A stretch of 64,000 nucleotides of DNA from Rhodoferax sp. GTDB taxonomy: Bacteria; Pseudomonadota; Gammaproteobacteria; Burkholderiales; Burkholderiaceae_C. Below the pieces are notes generated by a model. The model worked only from the letters and a program-made list of their open reading frames with translations, made no database searches and was not told the origin of the DNA. Position 1 is the first letter of the stretch. Each line of letters opens with the position of its first letter. The DNA lies in NCBI GenBank assembly GCA_019449595.1, contig JAGRPL010000004.1, forward strand, positions 124,001-188,000, given 5' to 3'. This document shows, in pieces, positions 17,578 through 27,851 of the stretch. Both the position numbers and the translations under genes were made by a program.

Positions 17578-18065
17578 CGGGCCAGCCCTTGGTGGCCGAT
17601 CCTGGCGCCATCCGATTGGGGGGCGTCGACCGTGCGGTGGTGGATGTGGCCGTTGGCGTGCTGGTGCGCCCGGATGGCGTTTTCTTGCTTACATCACGGC
17701 CGCACGGCAAGGTCTATGCCGGTTACTGGGAGTTTCCCGGCGGCAAGCTGGAAGCCGGGGAATCGGTGGAGCAGGCCTTGCGGCGGGAACTGCAGGAAGA
17801 GTTGGGGATTGAAATCGCATCCGCCTTGCCCTGGAAAGTGGAAATGGTGGACTACCCCCACGCGTTGGTGCGGCTGCATTTCTGCAAGGTGTTTGCCTGG
17901 ACCGGTGCTTTGCAGATGCGGGAGGCACAGTCTTTTTCCTGGGAGCGTCTGCCGGTCCGGGTTCAGCCGGTTCTACCCGGGACGGTTCCGGTGCTGGAGT
18001 GGCTGGCAGAAGAGCAGCAATTCCAGGGTGCTACACATTCGATAACTGCCCGCGCAGAGAATTAG
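17574..18065 (+). CDS. mutT: MutT-type Nudix hydrolase (8-oxo-dGTP diphosphatase)
   Basis: The 163-residue product carries a full Nudix box, GGKLEAGESVEQALRREL followed by QEELGI, matching GX5EX7REUXEEXGU. The context YAGYWEFPGGKLE is typical of MutT enzymes that clear 8-oxo-dGTP from the nucleotide pool and prevent A:T to C:G changes. ATG 17574 overlaps the DUF815 stop and places VDVAVGVLVR near the start as in the family; the N-terminus is about 15 residues longer than E. coli MutT. It is the last gene of the plus-strand run and faces yacG. Confidence 0.88.
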   Translation: MTGQPLVADPGAIRLGGVDRAVVDVAVGVLVRPDGVFLLTSRPHGKVYAGYWEFPGGKLEAGESVEQALRRELQEELGIEIASALPWKVEMVDYPHALVRLHFCKVFAWTGALQMREAQSFSWERLPVRVQPVLPGTVPVLEWLAEEQQFQGATHSITARAEN

Positions 18066-18109
18066 CGGTCTACAGCCCTGAATAAGCGCCTATTTGGAGT
18101 GCCTGCCGG

Positions 18110-18331
18110 CTACATCCGAGGGGTCTCGTTAAACATCAGATCGTCCGGTGCCGCCTGCGTGGGCACCCGGAAGGTTTCGCTGGCCCAGGCGCCGAAGTCC
18201 ATGTTTTTGCAGCGCTCGCTGCAAAAGGGCCGCGCAGGGTTGGAGGGGCTGTACACGCTGTCGCCGCCGCAGGTCGGGCAGCGCACGATTCGGCGCGGGG
18301 TCGCGGTGTCTGCGTCGTCAGTCTGATCCAT
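18110..18331 (-). CDS. yacG: DNA gyrase inhibitor YacG (zinc-finger protein)
   Basis: This small protein (73 residues) binds one zinc through C18, C21, C37 and C41 (CPTCGG then [16 protein letters not shown]). YacG proteins bind gyrase B and block DNA binding in E. coli. ATG 18331 lies 20 bases after the zapD stop and has AGGA upstream; a GTG at 18361 would add ten residues overlapping zapD. It is last in the order pilB-pilC-pilD-coaE-zapD-yacG, matching the conserved coaE-zapD-yacG arrangement of many proteobacteria. Confidence 0.92.
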   Translation of the reverse strand: MDQTDDADTATPRRIVRCPTCGGDSVYSPSNPARPFCSERCKNMDFGAWASETFRVPTQAAPDDLMFNETPRM

Positions 18332-18351
18332 GGGTGCGGATTCCTGGGGTT

Positions 18352-19107
18352 TCAGGAGCACAGCGCCAGCTCAAAAGTGCCGTCGGTATTGCTGGAGTGC
18401 AAGCGGTCGTCATCTTCGTGGCGCATGAGGCGGATGGAGACCATCAGGCGGTTGCCGCTGATTTCCGGGATCAGGTTCAATGCGGGATCCAGCGCCAAGC
18501 GCAGCAACTGGAACGTGCGCCCTTGTGGCAGATTCTGCTGGAACTGTCCGCCGACCGCGATGACTTTCTGAGGAGAGCCGGAGTCCCGTAACAACTTGAG
18601 CAGCAGGTGGATGGATTCGGCCAGCGGGGAGAGCGATGCGGCCCAGCGCTGCAGATCAGTCTGGCGCGCAGCGGCGCTGCCGTGTTGCCAGGCATAGTAA
18701 GCCGGTAAATCGAATTCGCATGTGCCACCCGGAATGCCCACACGGCTGCGGATGCTCATGAGCCAGTCGTTTTCCGTGAGTGATTGGCCGGCTTTGCCGG
18801 GCTGGCCATTCAAGGCACTGAAGCAGCGGTCCAGTTGCTGGACGATGTCGTCGAGCACTCCTTCCGCAATGGCCGGGTTGCCGCGGTAGCCATTCAGGAT
18901 CTGCTTCTGCTTGTCCAGGTCTTTGAGGACATCGGATTTCAGGTCGGCGCGGGCACCAACGTCCATGACCTCGAAGATGGTGGTGATGGCGAAATGGTGG
19001 TCCAGCGCTTCTGTGCGGGACATCAGTTCTGCCAAACGCAGAAACAGGTGCTCCAGACGCAAATAGGTGCGAATGCGCTCGTTGAAGGGGTATTCGTAAA
19101 GGATCAC
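18352..19107 (-). CDS. zapD: Cell division protein ZapD
   Basis: ZapD bundles FtsZ filaments at the division site. The product from GTG 19107 is 251 residues, close to the 247 of E. coli, and starts with [20 protein letters not shown], the family hallmark. Frames upstream of this GTG run into coaE and do not resemble the family, so I take GTG as the start; a modest GGA stands before it. Conserved internal parts are [14 protein letters not shown] and [13 protein letters not shown]. It is located 22 bases after coaE and before yacG. Confidence 0.92.
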   Translation of the reverse strand: MILYEYPFNERIRTYLRLEHLFLRLAELMSRTEALDHHFAITTIFEVMDVGARADLKSDVLKDLDKQKQILNGYRGNPAIAEGVLDDIVQQLDRCFSALNGQPGKAGQSLTENDWLMSIRSRVGIPGGTCEFDLPAYYAWQHGSAAARQTDLQRWAASLSPLAESIHLLLKLLRDSGSPQKVIAVGGQFQQNLPQGRTFQLLRLALDPALNLIPEISGNRLMVSIRLMRHEDDDRLHSSNTDGTFELALCS

Positions 19108-19129
19108 GCTGATTTTTCCGGTGGCCGAA

Positions 19130-19741
19130 TCATAGCCCGAACTGGGGTCCAATTTCCTGCACCTGCCGTGCAAGTTCGTCCATGGTAATGCCATCGTTGA
19201 ACACCACCATGTCGGCTGCTGCCAGCCGTTGGGAACGGGAGGCTTGTGCAGCCAGAATTTTGTGCACTTCGGCTTCGCTCAGGCCATTGCGTGCGGCAAC
19301 GCGGGTGATCTGGGTGGCTTGCGTGCAGTCAATGACCAGAATCCGGTCCAGTGTCTTTCGCCAGTGCCGGGACTCCACCAGCAAGGGGATGTCAAACACC
19401 AGGCAGGCCGCACCTGCGGCTTGGGCTTGTTGTGCCTGCAGCGTAATCGCCTGGCCAACCAGGGGATGCACAATGCCTTCCAGCCGGGCCTTGGCGGATG
19501 GATCGGCGTAAATCAGTGCGCGCATCTGGTCGCGGTCCAGCGCACCTTCGGGCGTCAGCAGGGTGGGGCCGAAAGCGGCCTTCAGCAGGGCAATGGCGGC
19601 GCCTCCGGCTGCGGTGGTGGCCCGGGAAATGGCGTCTGCATCAATGACAACCGCACCCTGGCGCGCCAGCATGCCGGCAACCGTGCTCTTGCCGCTGCCG
19701 ATGCCTCCGGTCAGGCCCAGCCGGGTCGCAACGGTGCCCAT
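19130..19741 (-). CDS. coaE: Dephospho-CoA kinase CoaE
   Basis: CoaE catalyses the last step of coenzyme A synthesis, phosphorylating the 3' hydroxyl of dephospho-CoA with ATP. The 203-residue product has the P-loop GGIGSGKST (12-20), DADAISR (the substrate-site aspartates), the LVFDIPLLVE motif and RNGLSEAEVHKILAAQ in the lid region. It begins two bases after the pilD stop, so it is cotranscribed with the pilus genes, as in Neisseria and Pseudomonas. Confidence 0.96.
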   Translation of the reverse strand: MGTVATRLGLTGGIGSGKSTVAGMLARQGAVVIDADAISRATTAAGGAAIALLKAAFGPTLLTPEGALDRDQMRALIYADPSAKARLEGIVHPLVGQAITLQAQQAQAAGAACLVFDIPLLVESRHWRKTLDRILVIDCTQATQITRVAARNGLSEAEVHKILAAQASRSQRLAAADMVVFNDGITMDELARQVQEIGPQFGL

Positions 19742-19743
19742 GC

Positions 19744-20589
19744 TCAGAGCCCGATGGCCTGGCGCAGTGCGGTCGGCCCGAGGATGAGGGCGGTCAAGCC
19801 TGCTCCGGCAAGAAAAGGCCCGAAGGGGACGTAGCCGCCCTCCCGCAAGCCGGTGCTGAACTTCATGGCAATACCTACGATGGCTCCAATAATGGAGGCG
19901 AGCAAAATCATGGGAATCAGGGCTTGCCAGCCAAACCAGGCCCCCAGGGCTGCAAACAGCTTGAAGTCACCATAGCCCATGCCCTCCTTGCCGGTCACCA
20001 GCTTGAAAAGCCAGTACACCGACCAGAGGGAAAGGTAACCGGCTACTGCCCCCCAGAGCGATGCATGCAGTCCCACCGGCGTCCATTGCAGCGCCGAGGC
20101 CACCAGCCCCAGCCACAGCAGGGGCAATGTCAGATCGTCCGGCAGCAGGGTGGTATCCCAGTCGATGAGTGCCAGCGCGAGCAGGGTGGCGGCAAACGCA
20201 CACCAGATGGCGCCCGTGGCCGTCGCACCCCATTGCCAGACGCTGAAGAAGAACAGGCCGCTGGTGGCAACCTCAACCAGCGGATAGCGCACGCTGATGG
20301 CGGCTTTGCAGGCCGAGCAGCGTCCGCGCAGCAGCAGGTAGCTGATGACTGGCACGTTTTCATACCAGCGGATCATGTGTCCACAGTGCGGGCACCGGGA
20401 GCGCGGCACCATCAGATTGAACGGTGCCGCAGTTTCTGGTGGTTTGCCCGCCATTTCGGCGCATTCCGCCGCCCATTGCCGTTCCAGCATCTTGGGCAAC
20501 CGGTATATGACGACGTTGAGAAAGCTGCCGATCAGGAGGCCCAGTACGGCGGCGATGGAGGCTTCAAGTCCTTGCAAAGTCAATGTCAT
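19744..20589 (-). CDS. pilD: Type IV prepilin peptidase/methyltransferase PilD
   Basis: PilD is an inner-membrane aspartyl protease (A24 family) that cuts the leader of prepilins and pseudopilins and N-methylates the new first residue. The 281-residue protein has several membrane spans, a cytoplasmic zinc site with C66, C69, C91 and C94 (CPHCGH and CSACKA), and the two catalytic aspartates in LIDWDTTLLPD (about D143) and GYGDFK (D208). ATG 20589 overlaps the pilC stop as TGATG; a TTG one codon earlier is less likely. Confidence 0.96.
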   Translation of the reverse strand: MTLTLQGLEASIAAVLGLLIGSFLNVVIYRLPKMLERQWAAECAEMAGKPPETAAPFNLMVPRSRCPHCGHMIRWYENVPVISYLLLRGRCSACKAAISVRYPLVEVATSGLFFFSVWQWGATATGAIWCAFAATLLALALIDWDTTLLPDDLTLPLLWLGLVASALQWTPVGLHASLWGAVAGYLSLWSVYWLFKLVTGKEGMGYGDFKLFAALGAWFGWQALIPMILLASIIGAIVGIAMKFSTGLREGGYVPFGPFLAGAGLTALILGPTALRQAIGL

Positions 20590-21806
20590 CAAACCACCTG
20601 GCCCAACTTGAAAATGGGCAGGTACATGGCCACCACAATGCCACCGATCACGGTGCCCAGGATCACGATGATGATGGGCTCCATCAGGCTGGAGATGCCC
20701 GCCACCATGTCATCCACTTCGGCTTCGAAAAAATCGGCAGCCTTGCCCAGCATATGGTCAATGGAGCCGGACTCTTCACCGATGGCGCACATCTGCAGAA
20801 CCATGGAAGGAAACAGGTTGGCGTTGGTCATGGCCGCCGTGAGGGCGGTGCCGGTCGAGACTTCCTGTTGGATCTTGAGCGTGGCCTCCTCGAACACATT
20901 GTTGCCCGCCGCGCCACCCACCGAATCCAGCGCTTCCACCAAAGGCACACCGGCGGCAAACATGGTCGACAGGGTGCGTGTCCAGCGGGCGATGCAGGAT
21001 TTTTCCACCAGCACGCCAAAAATGGGGAGCTTCAGCATGATGCGGTCCATGACGGCCTGCATTTTCTTGTTGCGCTTCCAGGACTCCATGAAAAAGTACA
21101 CGCCGCCGCCAATGCCGCCGAAGATCAGGTACCAGTACTGGATGAAGAACTCACTCATCGCAATGACCATCAGCGTGGGCATGGGCAGCTCGCCGCCGAA
21201 GGACGTAAACACCTGCTTGAACGATGGAATCACAAAGATCATGATCACGGCCACCACGACAAATGCCACGACCAGCACGGAGATGGGGTACATCAGCGCC
21301 GACTTGATTTTGGACTTGATGGCCTCGGTCTTCTCCATGTACACCGCCAGGCGGTCCAGCAACTGGTCCAGAATACCGGCCGACTCGCCGGCCTCCACCA
21401 GGTTGCAATAGAGGTTGTCAAAGTACAGGGGAAATTTCCGGAACGCGACGCTGAGGGAGGTGCCCGTCTCCACATCGGTGCGAATGTCGTTGAGCAGCTT
21501 GGTGACGCGGGGGTTGGGGTTGCCACGGCCCACGATGTCAAAGGCCTGGAGCAGGGGAACGCCGGCTTTCATCATGGTGGCGAGCTGCCGCGTGAAAATG
21601 GCAAGGTCCTTGGGTTTGATCTTCTTGCCCGCGCTCATCTTGCGCTTCTTGATCTTGGTCGGAGTGACCCCCTGCCTTCTGAGCGAGGCCTTGATCTGGT
21701 TCTCGCCAGCGGCGCGCAGTTCGCCCCGGACCTGCTTGCCGTTGCGATCCTTGCCTTCCCATTCAAAAACGGCGTCCTTGCTGTCTGCTGTCTTGGCAGT
21801 TGCCAT
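20589..21806 (-). CDS. pilC: Type IV pilus inner-membrane platform protein PilC
   Basis: PilC (405 residues) is the inner-membrane platform on which the PilB and PilT motors act. It has the two repeated T2SSF domains (about 68-190 and 270-392), each followed by hydrophobic spans. Conserved parts include FTRQLATMMKAGVPLLQAF and the matching RTLSTMFAAGVPLVEAL, plus EAGESAG and GEESGSID. The N-terminal extension begins MATAKTADSKDAVFEWEGKD. It lies 20 bases downstream of pilB. Confidence 0.97.
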   Translation of the reverse strand: MATAKTADSKDAVFEWEGKDRNGKQVRGELRAAGENQIKASLRRQGVTPTKIKKRKMSAGKKIKPKDLAIFTRQLATMMKAGVPLLQAFDIVGRGNPNPRVTKLLNDIRTDVETGTSLSVAFRKFPLYFDNLYCNLVEAGESAGILDQLLDRLAVYMEKTEAIKSKIKSALMYPISVLVVAFVVVAVIMIFVIPSFKQVFTSFGGELPMPTLMVIAMSEFFIQYWYLIFGGIGGGVYFFMESWKRNKKMQAVMDRIMLKLPIFGVLVEKSCIARWTRTLSTMFAAGVPLVEALDSVGGAAGNNVFEEATLKIQQEVSTGTALTAAMTNANLFPSMVLQMCAIGEESGSIDHMLGKAADFFEAEVDDMVAGISSLMEPIIIVILGTVIGGIVVAMYLPIFKLGQVV

Positions 21807-21826
21807 ATAGTCCCCTGGGTTACTCT

Positions 21827-23560
21827 TTATTCGTTGGTGACGGCCAGAACCTCTTCCAGCGAAGTCAGTCCCTGCTTGGCTTTATGCAGGCCGGATTGTC
21901 GCAAAGAACGCACGCCTTCCAGCTGCGCTTGCGCTGCAATATCCAGGGCGCTGCCGTCCCGCAGGATGATGCGCTGGATTTCATCACTGATTGGCATGAC
22001 TTGGTAAATGCCGACACGTCCTTTGTAACCGTTGTTACACATGGAGCAGCCCACGGCGCGGTAGGTCTTCCAGGTTCCGTCCAGTTCCGATTCCTGAAAC
22101 CCGGCAGCGAGCAGTGTTTCCCGGGGAAGCTCTGCCGGAGCCTTGCAGCTCGCGCACAGACGCCGGGCCAGGCGTTGTGCGGTGATCAAGATGACGCTGG
22201 ATGCAATATTGAAGGGCGCAATGCCCATGTTGCGCATGCGGGTCAACGTTGCCGGCGCGTCGTTGGTGTGCAGCGTGGACAGCACAAGGTGTCCGGTTTG
22301 TGCGGCCTTGATGGAGATGTCGGCCGTTTCCAGATCACGGATTTCACCCACCATGATGATGTCTGGGTCCTGGCGCAAGAAGGATTTCAGTGCAGCGGCA
22401 AAGGTCAGGCCTGCCTTCTCATTGACATTGACCTGGTTGACGCCGGGCAGGTTGATTTCCGACGGATCTTCCGCCGTGGCAATGTTGACGCCGGGCTGGT
22501 TGAGCAGGTTGAGGCAGGTGTAGAGCGATACCGTCTTGCCCGAACCTGTGGGCCCGGTGACCAGAATCATGCCGTAGGGCCGACCGATGGCCTTGAGCAG
22601 GCGCTCCTTTTCCTCTGGCTCGTAACCTAGGGCGTCAATGCCGAGCTTGGCACTGCTCGGGTCCAGAATCCGGATCACGATCTTTTCGCCGAAAAGCGTC
22701 GGCAGCGTACTGACGCGGAAATCGATCACCCGGTCGGCGCCGACCTTGAGCTTCATACGGCCGTCCTGGGGCACACGCTTCTCGGAGATGTCCATGCGGG
22801 AGATCACCTTGATCCGGGAGGCGAGTTTTTCCTTGATGGCAATGGGGGGGGACGCAATTTCCCGCAGCTCGCCGTCAATGCGAAAACGTACGCGGTAGGT
22901 GTGCTCGTAGGGCTCGAAATGCAGGTCGGAGGCCCGCATGCTGAAGGCGTCCATCAGCATTTTCTGAAGAAAGCGGACGACCGGTGCGTCTTCCACTTCG
23001 GCGACGTTCGTCTGGGTGTTGTCGCTGATGACTTCGGTGGACGCTTCGTCGAATTCGAAGTCGCCGCCGATGATGTCTTCCATGGCCTCCGAGGCGCTGG
23101 TCGTGCTGGCTTCCACCAGTTTGGACAGTTTGTCGTATTCGGCTATGACCCATTCAACGCCCATCTGGGTCGAGAACTTGATTTTTTCCGCTGCAGCCTG
23201 GTCGGAGGGGTCAGCGGTTGCAACGATCAGGCGGTTGCTGTGCTTGCTCAACACCACAACGCGGTAGTCGCTGCAGATCTTGTTGTCCAGCAAACCCTTT
23301 GGCAGCCGCTGCGGGTCAACGGCATCCAGATCGATCAGGGGCGCGGCAAATGCAGCCGAGAGCGTGTGTGCCAGATCGGAGGCGGAGACGGCTCCCGAGC
23401 CAACCAACTCGGCGATGAAGCTGCTCTTGCCGGCGAGGGTTTTGCGGTAGATGTCCTCGGCGGAGGTCTGGCCCAGCTTGCCGGCGGTGACCAAGGCACG
23501 CCCCAGGCCGGGAAGGGCGATGGCGGGGGATTCACGTTGGATGGTATCGACAGCGGCCAT
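21827..23560 (-). CDS. pilB: Type IV pilus assembly ATPase PilB
   Basis: PilB is the hexameric extension motor of the type IV pilus. The 577-residue protein has an N-terminal MshE-like domain that in some relatives binds c-di-GMP, then the secretion ATPase core with Walker A GPTGSGKT (336-343), Asp box, Walker B region DIIMVGEIRD (400-409) and His box LSTLHTNDAPAT. A four-cysteine zinc site is formed by C469, C472, C505 and C508. The major pilin genes are not in the window. It is the first gene of the pilB-pilC-pilD-coaE-zapD-yacG operon. Confidence 0.97.
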   Translation of the reverse strand: MAAVDTIQRESPAIALPGLGRALVTAGKLGQTSAEDIYRKTLAGKSSFIAELVGSGAVSASDLAHTLSAAFAAPLIDLDAVDPQRLPKGLLDNKICSDYRVVVLSKHSNRLIVATADPSDQAAAEKIKFSTQMGVEWVIAEYDKLSKLVEASTTSASEAMEDIIGGDFEFDEASTEVISDNTQTNVAEVEDAPVVRFLQKMLMDAFSMRASDLHFEPYEHTYRVRFRIDGELREIASPPIAIKEKLASRIKVISRMDISEKRVPQDGRMKLKVGADRVIDFRVSTLPTLFGEKIVIRILDPSSAKLGIDALGYEPEEKERLLKAIGRPYGMILVTGPTGSGKTVSLYTCLNLLNQPGVNIATAEDPSEINLPGVNQVNVNEKAGLTFAAALKSFLRQDPDIIMVGEIRDLETADISIKAAQTGHLVLSTLHTNDAPATLTRMRNMGIAPFNIASSVILITAQRLARRLCASCKAPAELPRETLLAAGFQESELDGTWKTYRAVGCSMCNNGYKGRVGIYQVMPISDEIQRIILRDGSALDIAAQAQLEGVRSLRQSGLHKAKQGLTSLEEVLAVTNE

Positions 23561-23652
23561 GACCCAGTAAGAATGTACGTTGCAGCGAAATCAGGGCATC
23601 ATCGCTGATTGCACCCGCAATGTAAATCGTAAGGAGGGAAACGGCCGCTCGG

Positions 23653-23677
23653 TGGATGTGGATTGACAACACATCCA
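23653..23677 (-). terminator. Hairpin downstream of tRNA-Pro
   Basis: TGGATGTG (23653-23660) and CACATCCA (23670-23677) form perfect 8-base arms, five bases beyond the tRNA 3' end. There is no clear T run, so it may be a weak terminator or a processing signal. Confidence 0.45.
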
Positions 23678-23681
23678 TGAC

Positions 23682-23758
23682 TGGTCGGGGTGAGAGGATT
23701 CGAACCTCCGGCCTCTACGTCCCGAACGTAGCGCTCTACCAGGCTAAGCTACACCCCG
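23682..23758 (-). tRNA. tRNA-Pro, anticodon CGG
   Basis: The minus strand folds as a complete 77-base tRNA. The acceptor begins CGGGGTG and ends CACCCCG-A-CCA with encoded CCA; the D arm has AGCCTGGTAGAGC, the anticodon stem CTACG/CGTAG encloses TTCGGGA (anticodon CGG), and the T arm has GGTTCGAATCC. It reads CCG codons, abundant in this GC-rich genome. Confidence 0.97.
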
Positions 23759-23786
23759 TTTGGAGATACTGGCTCCCGAAAGGTCG

Positions 23787-24779
23787 TCAGTGGGTTCTCT
23801 CCAGCAGCTGAGTCGCCAATTGTACCAAACAGTCGGTATGCAAGCCGGATGGAAGGCCCTGGGCTGCGGCAATGGCCCGTCGGGCTTCCTGTTGGGCGGC
23901 GGCGCGGGCAATATCTAGAGCCCCGGTTTCCTTGACAATGCGGATGACGTCGTCCAGCATGGCCACAGCGCCGGTCTCGATTGCCTGCTGGATCGTTGCC
24001 CGCTCGTGTTCCGAGCCGCGTTGCATGGCGGCAATCAGGGGCAGCGTGGCCTTGCCTTCGCGCAGGTCGTCGCCCAGGTTCTTGCCCATGACCGATGCAT
24101 CGCCCGTGTAGTCGAGCACGTCGTCGATCACCTGAAAAGCGGTTCCCAATGCCTGACCATAGTCGGCGCAGGCGGCTTCCATGGTCGGGTCGGCCCCGGC
24201 CAGGATGGCGCCGACCCGGGCGCTGGCTTCAAACAGCTTGGCCGTCTTGGAGCGAATGACCTGCAGATAGCCCACTTCGTCCAGCGCGGCGTTGTGCATG
24301 TTCATCAGCTGCATGACTTCACCCTCGGCAATGATGTTGGTGGCATCGGCCAGCACCTGCATGATGCGCATGCTTTGGGTGTCCACCATCATCTGGAAGG
24401 CGCGGGAATAAAGAAAATCGCCAACCAGCACGCTGGCTGGGTTGCCGAATTTCGCGTTTGCGGTCGCGCTGCCGCGCCGCAGCGTGGAGTCGTCCACCAC
24501 GTCGTCGTGCAGCAGGGTGGCGGTGTGGATGAACTCCACCACGGCGGCCATGTTGAAACGCTGCTCGCCGGTGAAGCCCAGGGCCCCGCAGCACAGCAGC
24601 AGCAGGGCGGGGCGCAGTCGCTTGCCGCCTGCCGCGATGATGTAGTGGGAAACGCTGCCAACCAGGGGGACGCCGGAGTCCAGCCGCGAGGCGATGACCC
24701 GGTCGACCTGGTGCATGTCGTGTTCGATGATGGTGAGCCCAGTCGATGAGCCGGAAGGAGTGGCGTGCAAGGCAGTCAA
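23787..24779 (-). CDS. ispB: Octaprenyl (polyprenyl) diphosphate synthase
   Basis: This trans-prenyltransferase extends farnesyl diphosphate with isopentenyl units to make the ubiquinone side chain. The 330-residue product has GGKRLRP (51-57), the first aspartate-rich motif DDVVD (92-96) and the second motif DDVLD (219-223). The ubiquinone-8 usual in Comamonadaceae suggests an octaprenyl product; chain length is inferred, not read. Its place divergent from rplU-rpmA-obgE is conserved in many proteobacteria, and it links to ubiE/ubiJ/ubiB later in the window. Confidence 0.95.
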   Translation of the reverse strand: MTALHATPSGSSTGLTIIEHDMHQVDRVIASRLDSGVPLVGSVSHYIIAAGGKRLRPALLLLCCGALGFTGEQRFNMAAVVEFIHTATLLHDDVVDDSTLRRGSATANAKFGNPASVLVGDFLYSRAFQMMVDTQSMRIMQVLADATNIIAEGEVMQLMNMHNAALDEVGYLQVIRSKTAKLFEASARVGAILAGADPTMEAACADYGQALGTAFQVIDDVLDYTGDASVMGKNLGDDLREGKATLPLIAAMQRGSEHERATIQQAIETGAVAMLDDVIRIVKETGALDIARAAAQQEARRAIAAAQGLPSGLHTDCLVQLATQLLERTH

Positions 24780-24844
24780 ACGGTTGGTTAGTGGTGGGAT
24801 TGTATAGAAGGCCCCCGGGGGGCCGGGCGCGTATCTAGGGGTAT

Positions 24845-24873
24845 TTGCCGTTTGGGCGCCGGGATGGTATACT
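24845..24873 (+). promoter_or_regulatory. Sigma-70 promoter of rplU-rpmA
   Basis: TTGCCG (24845-24850) and TATACT (24868-24873) are separated by exactly 17 bases, close to consensus. Transcription should begin near 24880, giving a leader of about 43 bases. That leader contains a short hairpin (CTCTGC with GCGGAG, around 24881-24904), possibly related to control of the ribosomal protein genes. Confidence 0.85.
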
Positions 24874-24922
24874 GCCGGGCTCTGCGAAAATCCGTTTGCG
24901 GAGTCAAGTTAAAGAGGTCAAC

Positions 24923-25234
24923 ATGTACGCGGTCATAAAAACCGGTGGCAAGCAATATCGGGTTGCTGCTGGCGAAAAAATTAAAGTAGAACAGATTGCT
25001 GCGGACGTAGGCCAAGAGATTGTGATCGACCAGGTTCTGGCTGTCGGCAACGGCGCTGAATTGAAGGTTGGCACACCCTTGGTGTCCGGCGCGACCGTCA
25101 CGGTCACAGTAATTTCTCACGGCAAGCACGACAAGGTGCGCATTTTCAAGATGCGCCGTCGCAAGCACTACCAGAAACGTCAAGGGCATCGCCAGCAGTT
25201 CACCGAACTGCAAATCGGTGCGATCAAGGCTTAA
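24923..25234 (+). CDS. rplU: 50S ribosomal protein L21
   Basis: The 103-residue protein starts [15 protein letters not shown], the L21 hallmark, and contains the basic [17 protein letters not shown] segment that contacts 23S rRNA. The ATG at 24923 has AAAGAGG upstream; a longer frame upstream would cross the promoter and is not used. It is followed after 12 bases by rpmA. Confidence 0.98.
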   Translation: MYAVIKTGGKQYRVAAGEKIKVEQIAADVGQEIVIDQVLAVGNGAELKVGTPLVSGATVTVTVISHGKHDKVRIFKMRRRKHYQKRQGHRQQFTELQIGAIKA

Positions 25235-25246
25235 GGAGCGTAGGTC

Positions 25247-25504
25247 ATGGCACAGAAAAAAGGCGGCGGCTCTACGCGAAACGGGCGCGATTCCAAGCCC
25301 AAAATGCTCGGTGTGAAGGCGTTTGGCGGTGAGTTGATCAGCGCTGGCTCCATCATCGTGCGCCAGCGTGGAACCAAGTTCCACCCCGGCACCAATGTCG
25401 GCATCGGCAAGGATCACACCCTGTTCGCGCTGACGGACGGACACGTTTCATTCGCCGTCCAGGGCGCATTGAACAAGCACACGGTGAGCGTTACTGCAGC
25501 CTGA
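25247..25504 (+). CDS. rpmA: 50S ribosomal protein L27
   Basis: This 85-residue protein begins [19 protein letters not shown]; the basic N-terminal tail reaches toward the peptidyl transferase centre. GGAGCGTAGGTC precedes the ATG. A terminator follows within 25 bases, so rplU-rpmA can be made apart from obgE. Confidence 0.98.
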   Translation: MAQKKGGGSTRNGRDSKPKMLGVKAFGGELISAGSIIVRQRGTKFHPGTNVGIGKDHTLFALTDGHVSFAVQGALNKHTVSVTAA

Positions 25505-25525
25505 TCTGCAGATACTCCACCAGAG

Positions 25526-25553
25526 AAACCCTGCGCCGTGGCGCGGGGTTTTT
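25526..25553 (+). terminator. Terminator after rpmA
   Basis: The arms AAACCCTGCGCC and GGCGCGGGGTTT pair over 12 positions (one T-G) around a GT loop, followed by TTT. It lies between rpmA and obgE and probably lowers obgE transcription relative to the ribosomal protein genes. Confidence 0.85.
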
Positions 25554-25570
25554 CGTTTATAACCGGGTGA

Positions 25571-26650
<1,080 letters not shown>

Positions 26651-26652
26651 GT

Positions 26653-26702
26653 GCTATTAAATTGGTAGCTGCCTGCGCAATCTGAATGGCATCTACAGCT
26701 GA
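26653..26702 (+). repeat. Interspersed ~50 bp repeat, copy A
   Basis: GCTATTAAATTGGTAGCTG starts the unit, followed by CCTGCGCAA and a GC-rich end at CTACAGC. It shares the order GCTAT, 7 variable bases, a TAGCTG block, then TGCGCAA with five other copies in this window. It fills the gap between obgE and proB and ends two bases before the proB ATG. Confidence 0.75.
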
Positions 26703-26704
26703 CT

Positions 26705-27841
26705 ATGGCAAATAATTCAAATTCAGTGGTGCTACGCGATGCGCGGCGCATCGTGGTCAAGGTGGGCTCCAGTCTGGTGACCAATGACGGACGGGGTCTG
26801 GATGAAGTGGCCATCGGCGAGTGGTGCCGCCAGATGGCGCACCTGATCCAGGACGGCCGCGAAGTCGTCATGGTCTCCAGCGGTGCCATCGCCGAAGGCA
26901 TGAAACGCCTGGGCTGGACAACCCGCCCCAAGGCGATTCAGGAACTGCAGGCCGCCGCCGCCGTGGGGCAGATGGGCCTGGCCCAGATGTACGAGACCAA
27001 GCTCAAGCTCAACGGGCTGGGCAGTGCGCAGGTGCTGCTGACCCACGCCGACCTGGCCGATCGGGAGCGGTATCTCAATGCCCGCTCCACCCTGTTGACC
27101 CTGCTCAAGCTGGGCGTGGTGCCCGTCATCAACGAAAACGATACGGTGGTCAACGACGAAATCAAGTTTGGCGACAACGACACCCTGGGTGCACTGGTGG
27201 CCAATCTGGTGGAAGCCGATGCCCTGGTCATCCTGACGGACCAGAAAGGCCTGTTCACCGCCGACCCGCGCAAGGACCCCGCTGCACAGTTTGTGCACGA
27301 GGCACAGGCCGGGGACGCCGCACTGGAAGCCATGGCCGGCGGCGCAGGTTCCAGCATTGGGCGCGGCGGCATGATCACCAAAATCCTGGCCGCCAAGCGC
27401 GCCGCGGGCTCCGGGGCTTCCACGGTGATTGCCTGGGGCCGTGAGCCCGATGCCCTGATTCGCCTGTCGCAGGGCGAGGCGATCGGCACGCTGCTGGTGG
27501 CGCAAACCCAGAAGAATCAGGCGCGCAAGCAGTGGATGGCGGACCATCTGCAATTGCGGGGCGCGGTGGTGGTGGATGCCGGTGCCGCCGTCAAATTGCG
27601 CGACGAAGGGAAAAGCCTGCTGCCCATCGGCATGGTGCAGGTGGACGGCGATTTTTCACGCGGCGACGTGATTGCGGTGCGCGATGCCGTCGGCGCCGAG
27701 ATTGCACGCGGCCTGGCCAACTACTCCAGTGCGGAAGCGCGTCTGCTGTGCCGCAAGCCGTCAGGCGAATTCGAGAAACTGCTTGGCTACGCCGGCGAAC
27801 CCGAGATGCTGCATCGCGACAACCTGGTGCTGACCCGCTAG
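26705..27841 (+). CDS. proB: Glutamate 5-kinase ProB
   Basis: ProB phosphorylates glutamate at the first step of proline synthesis and is normally inhibited by proline. The 378-residue product has an amino-acid kinase domain (about 12-270) with [23 protein letters not shown] and GRGGM, then a C-terminal PUA domain (about 285-370, [16 protein letters not shown]). It follows obgE, an order common in Betaproteobacteria; proA is not in the window. Confidence 0.96.
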   Translation: MANNSNSVVLRDARRIVVKVGSSLVTNDGRGLDEVAIGEWCRQMAHLIQDGREVVMVSSGAIAEGMKRLGWTTRPKAIQELQAAAAVGQMGLAQMYETKLKLNGLGSAQVLLTHADLADRERYLNARSTLLTLLKLGVVPVINENDTVVNDEIKFGDNDTLGALVANLVEADALVILTDQKGLFTADPRKDPAAQFVHEAQAGDAALEAMAGGAGSSIGRGGMITKILAAKRAAGSGASTVIAWGREPDALIRLSQGEAIGTLLVAQTQKNQARKQWMADHLQLRGAVVVDAGAAVKLRDEGKSLLPIGMVQVDGDFSRGDVIAVRDAVGAEIARGLANYSSAEARLLCRKPSGEFEKLLGYAGEPEMLHRDNLVLTR

Positions 27842-27851
27842 GCGGGTTGCT

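Noticed and set aside
20583..22007. 474-codon plus-strand open frame opposite pilC and pilB
   Set aside because: Shadow of the pil genes; His/Gln-rich with no family resemblance.
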